Positions 18,015 through 29,249 are shown, numbered from the stretch's first letter. The stretch: 64,000 bases of DNA from Dechloromonas agitata is5 (GCF_000519045.1 NZ_KI912532.1:1488001-1552000), one strand, 5' to 3'. The notes: generated by a model not told the origin, from the letters alone. Translations and numbers: made by a program.

Positions 18015-20581
18015 AGCCAGATCATCAGTCCGGTTTCGAGGGGGTGGATCAGGGACGGGTGGGTCGGGAAGGCTCGGATGCGGTATTCCAGCTTGCCGCA
18101 CAGTTCCGGTGTCAATTCCAGCGTGTAGCGCATGGCGCCGTGTTCCCCCGGGCCGGCGCAAGTCAGCGCGTAGTGGCGGACGCGGCCGATGCCGCCGTTG
18201 CGCCCCGGGCGTCCGAACAGCGCTTCGACGGTGACGTCTTCCGGGTGCAGGCCATTCAACTGGACGGCCAGTTCGAGATGAATCGAGGTGCCGAATTTCA
18301 GGCGGCGCTCCGGTGCATCGAGACGATGCAGGCGGACGCCCGGCCAGGCGGCGCGGACACGGGCCTTCCAGTCGGCCACGTGGCGCGCCACGGCAAAGTC
18401 CTCCCCGGCGAACTGTCGGCCGTCGCGGGCAGCCGGCGCGTAGAACTTGCCGACGTACTGGCTGACCATGCGGATGACGTTGAAGCGCGGCGCGATGGTC
18501 GCGATCGAGCGCTTGGCCATCGCCACCCACTCCGGCGAGTAGCCCATCGAGCCGGTGCGGTAGTAGGTCGGGATCACCTGGTCCTGCAGCAGTTCGTACA
18601 GCGTGCGCGCCTCCTCGGCATCGCGCTGGGCTTCGCTCAGGTGGCCGGGCACCGGCTTGATCGCCCAGCCGTTGGCGACGCCGTCCTCGCCTTCGTCGTA
18701 GCCTTCGCCCCACCAGCCGTCGAGGACCGACAGGTTGAGGGCGCCGTTCATCGCCGCCTTCATGCCCGAGGTGCCGGAGGCTTCCAGCGGGTAGATCGGG
18801 TTGTTGAGCCAGACATCGACGCCGGCGACCAGCGAGCGCGACAAATGCAGGTCGTAGCCCTCGACGAGCAGGATGCGCCCCTCGAACTCTGGTTGCTTCG
18901 CCCAGTGGGCGATCTGGCGGATGATCTCCTGCCCCGGCAGGTCGGCCGGGTGGGCCTTGCCGGCGAACAGGAAGAGCACCGGCCGGTCGGCCTGGGCGAT
19001 GATCTCGCGCAGCCAGGCCGGGTCCTGGAAGAGCAGCGCGGCCCGCTTGTAGGTGGCGAAGCGGCGGGCAAAGCCGATGGTCAGGACGTTCGGGTTGTCG
19101 GGGTTGGCGTACTTGAGCAGGCGGTCGAGATGCGACGGCGAGCCCTGGTTGCGGTGATGCTGCTCGCGGATGCGTTCGCGGACCAGCTTGAGCAGCTTCG
19201 ACTTGAGTTGCTGGCGGATGCTCCAGAAGGTGGCATCCGGAATGTCGTCGATGCCGTGCCAGTTGGCCGGCGTGGTCTGCCGCTCCTGCCAGCCGATGCC
19301 GAGGTAGTGACCGAAGGTCTCGAACCACTCCGGCGCCAGGAAGGTGGGGAGATGGACGCCGTTGGTCACGTAGTCCATCGGGTTTTCCTGCGGCTCGATC
19401 TGTGGCCACAGGTAGCGGCAGATGTTGGCCGACACGTCGCCGTGGATGCGCGAGACGCCGTTGTGGTGGCGCGAGCCGCGCAGGGCCATGGCGGTCATGT
19501 TGAAATCAGCCTTGCCAGGCTCGGCGCCCAGCGCCATCAGATGCTCGCAGCCTAGGCCGAGGTCGTGGCACCAGTTGGCGAAATAGTGGCGGATCATTTC
19601 CTCCGGGAAATGGTCGTGGCCGGCCGGTACCGGGGTGTGTGTGGTGAACACGACATTGGACGCCACTGCTTCGAGCGCAGCGGCGTAGGGCAGGCCGCCC
19701 TTGACCAGGCGGCGGATGCGTTCGAGGATCAAGAAGGCGGCATGGCCTTCATTGACGTGCCAGACCGTCGGCTGCAGGCCGAGCCGCTGCAGGGCGCGCG
19801 TGCCGCCGATGCCGAGCAGGATTTCCTGCTCGATGCGCGTCGTCTTGTCGCCGCCGTACAGGCGGTGGGTGATCTCGCGGTCGTGCTCGGCGTTCTGCGG
19901 CAGCCAGCTGTCGAGCAGGATGAGGCGGACATGGCCGACCTTGGCCTCCCAGACCTTGGCATGCACGATGCGGCCGGGCATGTCGACGTCGACGACGATC
20001 TCGCCGCCTGCTTCATCGACGACCGGCGAGACGGGCAGGTCGTCGAAATCGGAATCGTTGTAGGTCGCCTGCTGGTGGCCGTCGGCGGTCAGCGCCTGCT
20101 GGAAGTAGCCCTGGCGGTAGAGGAGGCCGACGCCGACAAAGGGCAGGCCCATGTCGCTCGCCGCCTTGCAGTGGTCACCGGCCAGGATGCCGAGGCCGCC
20201 GGAATAGATCGGCAGGCTCTCGTGGAAGCCGAATTCGGCGCAGAAATAGGCGATCAGGTCGTCATCGGCGAAAGGCTGGCCATGCACCTGGGCCATGGCC
20301 GGCATCTCGTGGTAGGTGTCGTAGGCCGAGACGACGCGGTTGAGGGCGCCCAGGAAGACCGGGTCTTCGGCGATGGCTTCCAGCCGCTTCTGGTCGGCCC
20401 GCTTCAGGAAGGCCTTGGGGTTGTGGTTGGTCGCTTTCCACAATGGGTGCGACAGGCTGGCGAACAGTCCCTGCGTCGGCCGGTCCCAGCTGTACCACAG
20501 GTTGTTGGCCAGTTCCTCCAGGCGCTCCAGGCGCTCCGGCAGTTGTGGATTGACTTCGAGTTGGTAGACGGTTCCGGTCAT
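18011..20581 (-). CDS. glgP: Alpha-glucan (glycogen) phosphorylase, short type
   Basis: 856 residues from MTGTVYQLEVNPQLPE. It releases glucose-1-phosphate from alpha-1,4-glucan using PLP. The start region (LEELANNLWYSWDRPTQ) and length place it in the alternative phosphorylase subfamily known from Thermotoga and many environmental bacteria rather than E. coli MalP/GlgP. The PLP lysine region is EASGTSGMKAAMNG. Conserved segments include GGLGILAGDH, HVNEGHAAF and TTHTPVPAGHD. The ATG overlaps the upstream GH57 stop (ATGA). Neighbours are all glycogen genes. Confidence 0.95.
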   Translation of the reverse strand: MTGTVYQLEVNPQLPERLERLEELANNLWYSWDRPTQGLFASLSHPLWKATNHNPKAFLKRADQKRLEAIAEDPVFLGALNRVVSAYDTYHEMPAMAQVHGQPFADDDLIAYFCAEFGFHESLPIYSGGLGILAGDHCKAASDMGLPFVGVGLLYRQGYFQQALTADGHQQATYNDSDFDDLPVSPVVDEAGGEIVVDVDMPGRIVHAKVWEAKVGHVRLILLDSWLPQNAEHDREITHRLYGGDKTTRIEQEILLGIGGTRALQRLGLQPTVWHVNEGHAAFLILERIRRLVKGGLPYAAALEAVASNVVFTTHTPVPAGHDHFPEEMIRHYFANWCHDLGLGCEHLMALGAEPGKADFNMTAMALRGSRHHNGVSRIHGDVSANICRYLWPQIEPQENPMDYVTNGVHLPTFLAPEWFETFGHYLGIGWQERQTTPANWHGIDDIPDATFWSIRQQLKSKLLKLVRERIREQHHRNQGSPSHLDRLLKYANPDNPNVLTIGFARRFATYKRAALLFQDPAWLREIIAQADRPVLFLFAGKAHPADLPGQEIIRQIAHWAKQPEFEGRILLVEGYDLHLSRSLVAGVDVWLNNPIYPLEASGTSGMKAAMNGALNLSVLDGWWGEGYDEGEDGVANGWAIKPVPGHLSEAQRDAEEARTLYELLQDQVIPTYYRTGSMGYSPEWVAMAKRSIATIAPRFNVIRMVSQYVGKFYAPAARDGRQFAGEDFAVARHVADWKARVRAAWPGVRLHRLDAPERRLKFGTSIHLELAVQLNGLHPEDVTVEALFGRPGRNGGIGRVRHYALTCAGPGEHGAMRYTLELTPELCGKLEYRIRAFPTHPSLIHPLETGLMIWL

Positions 20582-22545
20582 GGTTGGGGCGTGATGTCCA
20601 GGTGCAGGTGCAGGGTGCAGTCGTCGCCGGGGATCTCCCACGCCCAGCACAGTTCGACGGCCTGCATGATTTTCTCAAAGCCGGCCTCGGACTGGGAAAC
20701 CGTTTTCAGGGGGGCGGCAGATATTTCTGCGGGCCGCGAGGCCAGGAGGGCGATTTTGCCGCCCAGCACGCCGTCATCGAGCGTCAGGCGGTCGGCTGCG
20801 GCCAACTGCAGTGGTGCACCGAAACCGCCGGGGATGCTGCCATCGGCCAGCACGTAGCGGCCCAGGAAACCGTCGCAGCTGGGCATCGCGAGATTGAGCC
20901 GGGTGATGAAGTGCTGCCCGGCCAGACCGCTCAGGTGCCAACTGACGGTCAGCCGGTCGCCGCCCAGGGCGTAGGTCTTGGCGATGCCGGCGCGGCGCAG
21001 TTGCAGGGCGTCGGCAGCATAGTCGGTGATCGTGGCGCCGTTCAGTTCGTCGAGGAAAACGGCCCGCGGCAGGGGGTCGGGCACGATGTCCTCTACCGAC
21101 ACCGGGTGCTTGAAGCGCACGATGTCGTGCGCCGAGGCAATCCCCTCGCCGTCGTGCCGGCTTTCGCCGCTCCCGATCTTGTCGTGGTAATGCTCGCGGT
21201 AGCGGCGCAGCGTGTCGCCGAAATTGTGCCTGAGCTGGTAGCTCGTCAGTTCATGCAGGGCACCGAGGCCGTCGTCGCGCAGAACGAGCTGCAGGGCGTC
21301 GTTGTGGGCGAAGGTCTCTGTCTTGCCGTCGAGGTCGGCATCGAGGCCGGCCAGCGCCGGGCGCGCCTGCAGCGCATCGAGCGCCGCCTCCAGTGCGACG
21401 ATGTTGTTCCACACGGCGCGGCGCAAGTGCGGCAGGTAGAGCCCACCAAACAGGCCGTGCCAGTAGGCGTCGTTGGCCTGCGCCCGGTACAGTTCATCGA
21501 CCAGGTCGGGCGGCGGGTTCGGGATCCCGGCCAGGCGGGCCGACAGCCCCTGCATGCGTTTGTGCATCCAGTTGGCTTCCGGGTAGCGGGAGAGGAAATT
21601 GCGCCAGATGCCGCCGCGCAGGAAGGGGCGGTGCAGGTCGCCGCGCCCGGCGGCCTTTTCGGCCGCGACAAAGTCGGCGTAATGGCGGGCGGCCGGCATG
21701 GGCAGCGTCCATTCGTTCATCTCGCTGTACGAGGTGGTCGGCAGGTAGACGATGCCGCGCGTTGCATGCCTGGCGTGGAAATCGGCGTAGGTCGCCGGAC
21801 GGATCTTCGGGCTGGCCAGCACGCCTTCGATCAGCGCCTTCAGCCAGCCGCGGTGGTAAACCCAGTCATAGGTTTCCGGCCAGATGCCGAATTTCTCGAT
21901 GTCGTCGAAGTAGATTGCCGCCCCCCGACCCTGCTCGGCCAGGTTTTCAAGGTAAGCGATCACTTCGTGTGCCGGCGAGAAGGGCAGGCGGTAGCGCAGG
22001 GCCTCGGAAATCGGGAAGAGGTCGAGCCGGCGGCCGTCTTCCTCGGTGCTGAAGTGGCCGTCGAGTTCATCAGCCGTCTTGCCGGTGCAGAAGAAATGGT
22101 AGTCGTCTACCGTCACGTAGCGAATGCCGGTTTCGGCCAGCGCCGGGACGACGGCGGATTCCCAGACGCGTTCGGTCAGCCAGGCACCCTGCGGCCGGAC
22201 ACCGGTCCACGCGGCCAACTTGTCGTTCAGCACTTGCAGCTGGCCGACCCGATCGCGATGCGGAATGGCGGCGAGCACCGGCTCGGTATCGCCCGAACTG
22301 AACAGCTCGACCTGGCCGCGGCGGACCATGTCGGCCAGCAGTTCCATGTCGGCCGGATGGCGTTCGCGCAGCCAGTCGAGCAGCCAGCCGGAGAAATGCG
22401 CCGCGAAACGGAAATCCGGGTAGGCGTGCAGGGTGTGCAGGAAGGGCTTGTAGCACCGCTGGTGGGCATCCTCGATGACTTCCGGAAAGTTGCCGACCGG
22501 TTGGTGGGCGTGCACGCCGAGGAGCAGGGTGATGACTGGGGGCAT
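20578..22545 (-). CDS. GH57 4-alpha-glucanotransferase/alpha-amylase-like enzyme
   Basis: 655 residues, matching the architecture of the Thermococcus litoralis-type GH57 4-alpha-glucanotransferase: an N-terminal GH57 barrel followed by helical and beta-rich C-terminal domains (DUF1925/DUF1926-like). Motif AHQP (13-16), nucleophile E125 in WLTERVWE, and acid/base D214 in YFDDIEKFGIWP. It would cut and transfer alpha-1,4-glucan segments in the cytoplasm; no signal peptide. Its stop overlaps the glgP start (ATGA). It lies 15 bp after the second GH57 gene. Hydrolase versus transferase activity cannot be separated by sequence alone. Confidence 0.88.
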   Translation of the reverse strand: MPPVITLLLGVHAHQPVGNFPEVIEDAHQRCYKPFLHTLHAYPDFRFAAHFSGWLLDWLRERHPADMELLADMVRRGQVELFSSGDTEPVLAAIPHRDRVGQLQVLNDKLAAWTGVRPQGAWLTERVWESAVVPALAETGIRYVTVDDYHFFCTGKTADELDGHFSTEEDGRRLDLFPISEALRYRLPFSPAHEVIAYLENLAEQGRGAAIYFDDIEKFGIWPETYDWVYHRGWLKALIEGVLASPKIRPATYADFHARHATRGIVYLPTTSYSEMNEWTLPMPAARHYADFVAAEKAAGRGDLHRPFLRGGIWRNFLSRYPEANWMHKRMQGLSARLAGIPNPPPDLVDELYRAQANDAYWHGLFGGLYLPHLRRAVWNNIVALEAALDALQARPALAGLDADLDGKTETFAHNDALQLVLRDDGLGALHELTSYQLRHNFGDTLRRYREHYHDKIGSGESRHDGEGIASAHDIVRFKHPVSVEDIVPDPLPRAVFLDELNGATITDYAADALQLRRAGIAKTYALGGDRLTVSWHLSGLAGQHFITRLNLAMPSCDGFLGRYVLADGSIPGGFGAPLQLAAADRLTLDDGVLGGKIALLASRPAEISAAPLKTVSQSEAGFEKIMQAVELCWAWEIPGDDCTLHLHLDITPQP

Positions 22546-22560
22546 GGTCGTTTTGTTGTT

Positions 22561-24216
22561 CTAGTTGGCGCGGCGCATCGTGCCGCCGCTTTCCGGCGTG
22601 CCGCCGCCCTTGCTGATCGGGTGGTCGACGTTGCCCGGCACCGGCAGGTCGAGCAGCCGATAGAGGGCACGGAGGTTTTCGCGGAACAGGCGGTCGAAGC
22701 AGGCGACCGACTGCGGCGAGTTGTAGTCGCCCAGCCACCAGAACCAGTCCGAGCTTTCGCAGACGGCCAGGCGGCGCAGCACGTCGGCCCGGCTGGCCGC
22801 GTCGAGCCGGCCGCTGTCCAGGGTGCGGTCGGCGCAGTGCTTGGCGGCGCAGAGCATTTCCCAGGCGCGATTCTTGTCGGGATGGCCGATCCACGTCGAC
22901 AGCGTGCCGTACACCCAGCTACCGGCGGTCAGGCGCGGCAGGCGTTGGCGGCGGTCACGCTGGTTGGCTGCCGCCTCTGAGAGGGTCACAGTGCGGATTG
23001 CCGGGTTTCTGGCCAGTGCGTCGTAGAGGTCGTTGAAGAAGTACCAGGCGTTGTACGGGTAGTACTCCCAGGCGTTTTCGCCATCGAGAAAGACCGGGAT
23101 CAGGTTGTGGTTGTCCTGCAGATGGAGGGCCTTCAGTTCGGTCATGAAATGCTGCGCGGCGTCGCGGCCGTGCCACTTGCAATACTCGAAGCCGATCAAG
23201 TCTGACAGGTGTTCGTTACGGAAAAATAACGTCAGGTCGCCCGGTGTGCCCTCTGGGGGCTGCCAGGCGACGGTGGTCTTCGCGTGGTCGCCGGCCGAAT
23301 GCCGCAGAACGCCGTGGCTGCTCGCCGTCCAGGCGAAGCCGGCGGTGCCGATCTGGTTCAGGAAGGCTTGCGACAGCGCGCCCTCGGCCGGCCACAGGCC
23401 GTTCGGTGCCTGGCCGAAATGCGCGGTATGGCAGGTGCGGGCAGCGTTCAGGTGGGCTTCGCTGCGCGAGCGGCCACCGGGGTATTCCGGCGCGGCGGGC
23501 AGCGGGCAATCCGGCCAGGCCTCGCGGGCGGCGTTGAAGTCGATGAGCAGCGGCGCCAGTGGGTGGCTGCCTGGCGTGCAGGAGAGTTCGATGCGGCCGC
23601 TCTCGGCCAGCGCCCGGTAGCGCGGGATCAGGCCGGCGACAGTGGCGCCCAGCTCGTCGAGCAGGGCCTGCCGGTCGGCGGCGGTGAAGCCCTCGCCCTT
23701 GGCCATCAGTTGCGGAATGATCGTGCCGTTGCGGCGCAGGCTTTCGCCCGACCAGGCCAGCAGGTACCAGGTGGCCAGGTCGGCGAAGTAATGGCTGGAG
23801 AGGTAGTCGAGGCCGTTGCCGTCGTGGGTGCGGACGAAGTGGAGGATGTCGCGCAGGCGCCGGTAGGCGGCGAAGGGTTCGAGCATGGTCGGTGCGTGGC
23901 AGCGGAAGGCCATGTCGAGCAGCCAGTCGCGGTCGCGGACCGACAGGTGCAGCGGGTCGGGTTGGGCGGCGATGCGCAGGAGCGGGTCGCGCCACTGGCC
24001 GGTGGCGAACTGCTCGGCGTAGTCATCGATCTGGTCGAGCAGGACCGGCACGAAATTGACCGTGCACCGGATGTGCGTATGGCGCTCCAGGTGCGCCGCC
24101 ATGTCGGTGTAGTCCTTGATGGCGTGCAGGAACACCCAGGGCAGCTGGAATTCCCCGCTGTCCGGGTGCCGGTAGTCCGGCTGGTGCATGTGCCACAGGA
24201 AGGCGAGGTCGGCCAT
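22561..24216 (-). CDS. GH57 alpha-amylase/amylopullulanase-like enzyme
   Basis: 551 residues. Motif 1 is HMHQP (9-13), motif 2 CTPGSHP (213-219), nucleophile E278 in LWPAEGA, and acid/base D378 in FLDGENAWEYY. These place it in the amylase/amylopullulanase branch of GH57, distinct from the neighbouring 655-residue transferase. No signal peptide, so it acts on internal glycogen. The start ATG shares a base with the glgC stop (TGATG), implying coupling. The substrate range (alpha-1,4 only or also alpha-1,6 debranching) is open. This matters because no glgX-type debranching gene is in the cluster. Confidence 0.86.
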   Translation of the reverse strand: MADLAFLWHMHQPDYRHPDSGEFQLPWVFLHAIKDYTDMAAHLERHTHIRCTVNFVPVLLDQIDDYAEQFATGQWRDPLLRIAAQPDPLHLSVRDRDWLLDMAFRCHAPTMLEPFAAYRRLRDILHFVRTHDGNGLDYLSSHYFADLATWYLLAWSGESLRRNGTIIPQLMAKGEGFTAADRQALLDELGATVAGLIPRYRALAESGRIELSCTPGSHPLAPLLIDFNAAREAWPDCPLPAAPEYPGGRSRSEAHLNAARTCHTAHFGQAPNGLWPAEGALSQAFLNQIGTAGFAWTASSHGVLRHSAGDHAKTTVAWQPPEGTPGDLTLFFRNEHLSDLIGFEYCKWHGRDAAQHFMTELKALHLQDNHNLIPVFLDGENAWEYYPYNAWYFFNDLYDALARNPAIRTVTLSEAAANQRDRRQRLPRLTAGSWVYGTLSTWIGHPDKNRAWEMLCAAKHCADRTLDSGRLDAASRADVLRRLAVCESSDWFWWLGDYNSPQSVACFDRLFRENLRALYRLLDLPVPGNVDHPISKGGGTPESGGTMRRAN

Positions 24217-25538
24217 CAGTGCCTTTCTGCCGCGCCCTGGCCGAGCATTTCAGCGGTGACCAGGGTGATGCCCTTGGGGCTGACGTGGAAGCGTTGGCGG
24301 TCGGCCCGCGGATCGACCCCGATCTGCATGCCTTCCGGAATGCGGCATTGCTTGTCGACGACGCAGCGCTTGAGCACGGCATGGCGGCCGATGTCGGCGC
24401 CGGGCAGGATGACCGAATCCTCGACCGTCGCCCAGCTGTGTACATAGACGCTGGAGAAGAGCAGCGAGCGCTTCACCGTCGCGCCGGAAATGATGCAGCC
24501 GCCCGCGACCAGCGAATCGATGGCGGTGCCGCGCCGGCCGTCGTCATCGAACACGAACTTGGCCGGCGGCAGTTGCTCCTGATAGGTCCAGATCGGCCAG
24601 TCGCGGTCGTAGAGGTTGAGTTCCGGCGTCACCTTGGTCATTTCCATGTTCGCTTCCCAGTAGGCGTCGATGGTGCCGACGTCGCGCCAGTACGGCGCAT
24701 GGTGGTCGCTGCCGACGCAGGAATCGGCGAAACGGTGGGCGAACACGCGGTAGCGCGGCACGATGTAGGGAATGATGTCCTTGCCGAAATCGCGGCTGGA
24801 GCCGTGGGTCAGCGCATCGCGTTCAAGCTGTTCGAACAGGAACGTGGTGTTGAAGATGTAGATGCCCATCGAGGCCAGTGCCCGCCCGGTGTTGCCCGGC
24901 ATGGGCGGCGGGTTCTGCGGCTTCTCGACGAACTCGACCACGCGGCCCTCCTCGTTGATCCCCATCACGCCGAATTCACGTGCCTCGGCCAGCGGTACGT
25001 CGATGCAGGCGACGGTCATGTCGGCGCGTTGCCGGGCATGCTCGGCCAGCATGCGGCCGTAGTCCATCTTGTAGATGTGGTCGCCCGCGACGACCAGGAT
25101 GTGTGCCGGCTTATAGTGGCGCAGGAAATGGAGGTTCTGGAAAACGGCATCGGCCGTACCCTGGTACCACTGGTTCTCGTCGATCTGCTGCTGGGCCGGC
25201 AAAAGCTGGATGAACTCATCGAAGCGCCCGTCGAGGAAACTCCAGCCGCGCTGGATATGGCGGATCAGGCTGTGCGCCTTGTATTGCGTGGCGACGCCGA
25301 TCTTGCGGATGCCGGAATTGACGCAGTTCGACAGCGTGAAGTCGATGATCCGGAACTTGCCGGCAAAGGGCACCGCCGGCTTGGAGCGAAAGTCGGTCAG
25401 CTGCTTGAGGCGGGTACCTCGCCCGCCCGCCAGGATGATGGCGAAGGTGTTGCGGGTCAGGTGACTGATGAAACGCATGTCGGTCTGTTCGCGCATCTCG
25501 CAGTAGGTCTGATGCGGGCAGCTGGTGTTGTGCGTCAT
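24216..25538 (-). CDS. glgC: Glucose-1-phosphate adenylyltransferase
   Basis: 440 residues from [10 protein letters not shown]. The ATG at 25538 has GGGAGG six bases upstream, which decides it over the internal Met21. It makes ADP-glucose, the committed step of glycogen synthesis. N-terminal nucleotidyltransferase with LAGGRGTRL, allosteric/substrate residues in the [18 protein letters not shown] region, [11 protein letters not shown], and a C-terminal left-handed beta-helix. First gene of the six-gene minus-strand glycogen operon and divergent from glgB with 63 bp between them. Confidence 0.96.
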   Translation of the reverse strand: MTHNTSCPHQTYCEMREQTDMRFISHLTRNTFAIILAGGRGTRLKQLTDFRSKPAVPFAGKFRIIDFTLSNCVNSGIRKIGVATQYKAHSLIRHIQRGWSFLDGRFDEFIQLLPAQQQIDENQWYQGTADAVFQNLHFLRHYKPAHILVVAGDHIYKMDYGRMLAEHARQRADMTVACIDVPLAEAREFGVMGINEEGRVVEFVEKPQNPPPMPGNTGRALASMGIYIFNTTFLFEQLERDALTHGSSRDFGKDIIPYIVPRYRVFAHRFADSCVGSDHHAPYWRDVGTIDAYWEANMEMTKVTPELNLYDRDWPIWTYQEQLPPAKFVFDDDGRRGTAIDSLVAGGCIISGATVKRSLLFSSVYVHSWATVEDSVILPGADIGRHAVLKRCVVDKQCRIPEGMQIGVDPRADRQRFHVSPKGITLVTAEMLGQGAAERH

Positions 25539-25601
25539 GATGAACCTCCCCGGTCGCTGCTTGAATCTTTTGAGCCTATGATACTGCGATAGGAGAACCA
25601 A
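25539..25601. promoter_or_regulatory. Divergent glgC/glgB promoter region
   Basis: Only 63 bp separate the two start codons, so promoters for both directions must sit here or inside the genes. A TATGAT hexamer at 25577-25582 is a good plus-strand -10 match, but no matching -35 is seen and it is only about 20 bp from the glgB ATG. An AGGAG for glgB is at 25591-25595. Confidence 0.4.
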
Positions 25602-27467
<1,866 letters not shown>

Positions 27468-27494
27468 ATGGTGCATTTCCCCAAAACGGGGGCG

Positions 27495-27533
27495 CAAATG
27501 AAAATCGAGCACAGCGGGCAAGCTGTGCTCGAT
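27495..27533 (-). terminator. Terminator of the PEP-CTERM gene
   Basis: A twelve-pair stem, ATCGAGCACAGC (27504-27515) with GCTGTGCTCGAT (27522-27533), six-base loop. On the minus strand it is followed by TTTTCATTT. A second hairpin CTGAACGG/CCGTTCAG lies at 27543-27566 between it and the stop codon. The pair may also stop glgB transcripts from the other side. Confidence 0.7.
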
Positions 27534-27576
27534 TCGATCTGCCTGAACGGCCTTACGCCCGTTCAGAGGCAGGGAC

Positions 27577-28566
27577 TCAGGACTTGCGGCGACGCAACGA
27601 TCCCAAGCCGAGAAGGGCCGTACCCAGCAGAGCCAGCGAGCCCGGTTCCGGCACGGAGAACGGTTCGGTCGTGATGGCGAAAGCGAACTTGGCAGTCGTA
27701 TGCGCCGCTTCAGCGGTGCGGAAGCCGTAGCAGCTAGTTCCCAGGCCCAGTGCTTGGCATTCCTTGGAGGTCAATTGGCTGAGCGGAAATGCCTGGTTGC
27801 TTTCATCCAGCACGAAAACGCTGGCGTAGTAGGTACGGTTGAAGTCGTCAGCGTTGCCCAAGATGCCATCGGCACCGGAGTCGATGTAGGAAAATGCATT
27901 ATTCAGGGTCAGCGTGTTGCTGAAGCCGAACAAGTCCGCACAATTGCCACCGATGGAACCGTCAGCGCAATAACCGCTTCCTGCGTTACCAAATCCGCCC
28001 GCCCCATAAGCGCCCGCATTGGCCGTTTCCTGGAACAGGAAATTGAACTGCAGTGTCGGGGCGCTGACAGAGGTCGTGTAGTAGCTCGGTAGCAGCGGGT
28101 TGAGTGTCAGCGTATCGGTGATCCGTGCCCCCGTCAGTGTGCCGTAGGAACTCGAAATCGGATTGTTCCAGTGGGTGATGGAGATACCCGTTCCGATCTG
28201 TCCCAGCAGCGGATTCGGCGTCCCGCCGATCGTCGTGTTGACCGTGCCGGTTGCCGGACCGCCACCCGTCGTTGTGCCGGTGACAGCGTTACCGATCGTG
28301 AGCGCACTGCGATTGGTATTTGCATTGCCGGTGTCGGTCTGGAAATTTCCAGCGGAGTATCCCCACGACAATTCGTATTGCGTCGCTGTTTGCTGGCCAC
28401 CAATGCCGGCCGGACCATCCCATGTCGGGTTGGAGAACGTGGAATTGGTGGAATAGCCCCACTGCGTCACGGGATCCGCCACCGCAACATTCGAGAGGGT
28501 TGCCAAAACCAATGCCGAAGCTGTGAGAGCGCTGTTGATCGTTGCTTGCCTGAGTGCGGTTTTCAT
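27577..28566 (-). CDS. THxN-type PEP-CTERM secreted protein
   Basis: 329 residues. A signal peptide (about 1-30, ending VAVADP) is followed by a Gly/Thr/Asn-rich body with few charged residues, then the C-terminal sorting signal VPEPGSLALLGTALLGLGSLRRRKS: a PEP motif, a hydrophobic segment and an arginine cluster. This marks it for exosortase processing. The ITHWNN segment near residue 133 fits the THxN class of PEP-CTERM proteins. Such proteins are linked to exopolysaccharide and floc formation in Zoogloea relatives; the specific role is unknown. AGGAGC precedes the ATG. A sigma-54-type promoter lies upstream. Confidence 0.88.
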   Translation of the reverse strand: MKTALRQATINSALTASALVLATLSNVAVADPVTQWGYSTNSTFSNPTWDGPAGIGGQQTATQYELSWGYSAGNFQTDTGNANTNRSALTIGNAVTGTTTGGGPATGTVNTTIGGTPNPLLGQIGTGISITHWNNPISSSYGTLTGARITDTLTLNPLLPSYYTTSVSAPTLQFNFLFQETANAGAYGAGGFGNAGSGYCADGSIGGNCADLFGFSNTLTLNNAFSYIDSGADGILGNADDFNRTYYASVFVLDESNQAFPLSQLTSKECQALGLGTSCYGFRTAEAAHTTAKFAFAITTEPFSVPEPGSLALLGTALLGLGSLRRRKS

Positions 28567-28617
28567 TTTGAGCTCCTTCAGAATATGGGGGCTATGAGAT
28601 TGCCTGTATAACCTTCC

Positions 28618-28632
28618 GCATAAGATGTGCCA
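28618..28632 (-). promoter_or_regulatory. Sigma-54-type promoter of the PEP-CTERM gene
   Basis: On the minus strand TGGCACATCTTATGC matches the -24/-12 consensus TGGCAC-N5-TTGC with one mismatch and has the strict GG-N10-GC spacing. It would start transcription near 28606, about 40 bp before the ATG. PEP-CTERM genes in related bacteria are known to depend on RpoN with the PrsK/PrsR system. Confidence 0.65.
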
Positions 28633-28639
28633 GGTTGCA

Positions 28640-28649
28640 GGGGGGGGGG
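28640..28649. repeat. Homopolymeric tract of ten G
   Basis: Ten consecutive G (C on the minus strand), seven bases upstream of the -24 element of the PEP-CTERM promoter. This is by far the longest such run noticed in the window and is prone to slipped-strand length change. Confidence 0.8.
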
Positions 28650-28984
28650 TTTGTGAGCTCTAATTGATTGATTTGAATGGGTTTAATGAGATCTGGTCAT
28701 CGTCGTGTGGATCTGCTGGGTATATTGTTTGCGCAGTTGTCAGGATTTTCGACAGGCAAGCAGAACGCTGCATAAGGTACCGAATGCGCTGGAACCTTTT
28801 CTTGTACCGGTTGTCGAGGATGTCCGAATACTGTCCTTGCGGTACTGCGAGGCCCAGGTTGAGTCGACATGAAGAAATCGGCGCTGTCAGATTTTTCGAC
28901 ATTCGACCTGGATACGTACTCGATCGACCAAGCCGGTGAGGCCTTTCACCAGCCTGCTGCTACCATCGCACCTGGTCTCTCGAT
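28650..28984. other. Intergenic stretch without a supported gene
   Basis: About 335 bp between the PEP-CTERM promoter and a small lipoprotein gene. Two short overlapping reading frames on opposite strands (80 and 91 codons) have no recognisable product, Shine-Dalgarno or codon pattern. The stretch is less GC-rich than its surroundings and may hold activator sites for the divergent sigma-54 promoter, but no clear repeat was identified. Confidence 0.4.
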
Positions 28985-29242
28985 GTGAGCTGGGTGGTGA
29001 AAATAATCCGTCTTTTGAAGTTGAGCCTGTTCAGTTGCTGTGTGGTGTCCTTTGCCGGCTGCGCCTTGTTTCCCTCCTGGCACTGGGAAAAGAAGGGGGC
29101 CGGCGAGGCGGAGTACGCCTTTGACGAGGCGCAGTGCAAGGCGAAGGTTTACTCAGGAACGGACGGAATGGTGACCAATACCAGCGTGCGGCGCATGCAC
29201 GGCTGCATGGAAGCCAAGGGTTGGGTGAAGACGCCCAACTGA
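28985..29242 (+). CDS. Small putative lipoprotein
   Basis: Up to 85 residues, starting at GTG 28985; an alternative GTG at 28997 (VKIIRLLKLSL) is equally plausible and neither has a strong Shine-Dalgarno. A basic start and hydrophobic core lead to a lipobox-like SFAGC around residue 26, so the mature protein would be a lipid-anchored peptide of about 60 residues. Two further cysteines (EAQCKAK and GCMEAKGW) could form a disulfide. The CMEAKGW ending resembles a class of small proteobacterial lipoproteins of unknown role. It is convergent with glk. Confidence 0.55.
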   Translation: MSWVVKIIRLLKLSLFSCCVVSFAGCALFPSWHWEKKGAGEAEYAFDEAQCKAKVYSGTDGMVTNTSVRRMHGCMEAKGWVKTPN

Positions 29243-29249
29243 GCCTTGG

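Noticed and set aside
18015..19409. 465-codon N-terminal extension of pgi within glgP
   Set aside because: The ATGA overlap with glgP and the family length fix the start at 18014; the extension is an out-of-frame reading of glgP.
20584..22980. 798-codon open frame on the plus strand opposite the two GH57 genes
   Set aside because: It is antisense to well-supported enzymes with intact catalytic motifs, has the Gly/Val/Arg/Asp/Gln-rich composition of a GC-rich shadow frame, and no recognisable domain.
28660..28939. Two short opposing frames between the PEP-CTERM and lipoprotein genes
   Set aside because: No ribosome binding site, no family, no codon bias; not listed as genes.
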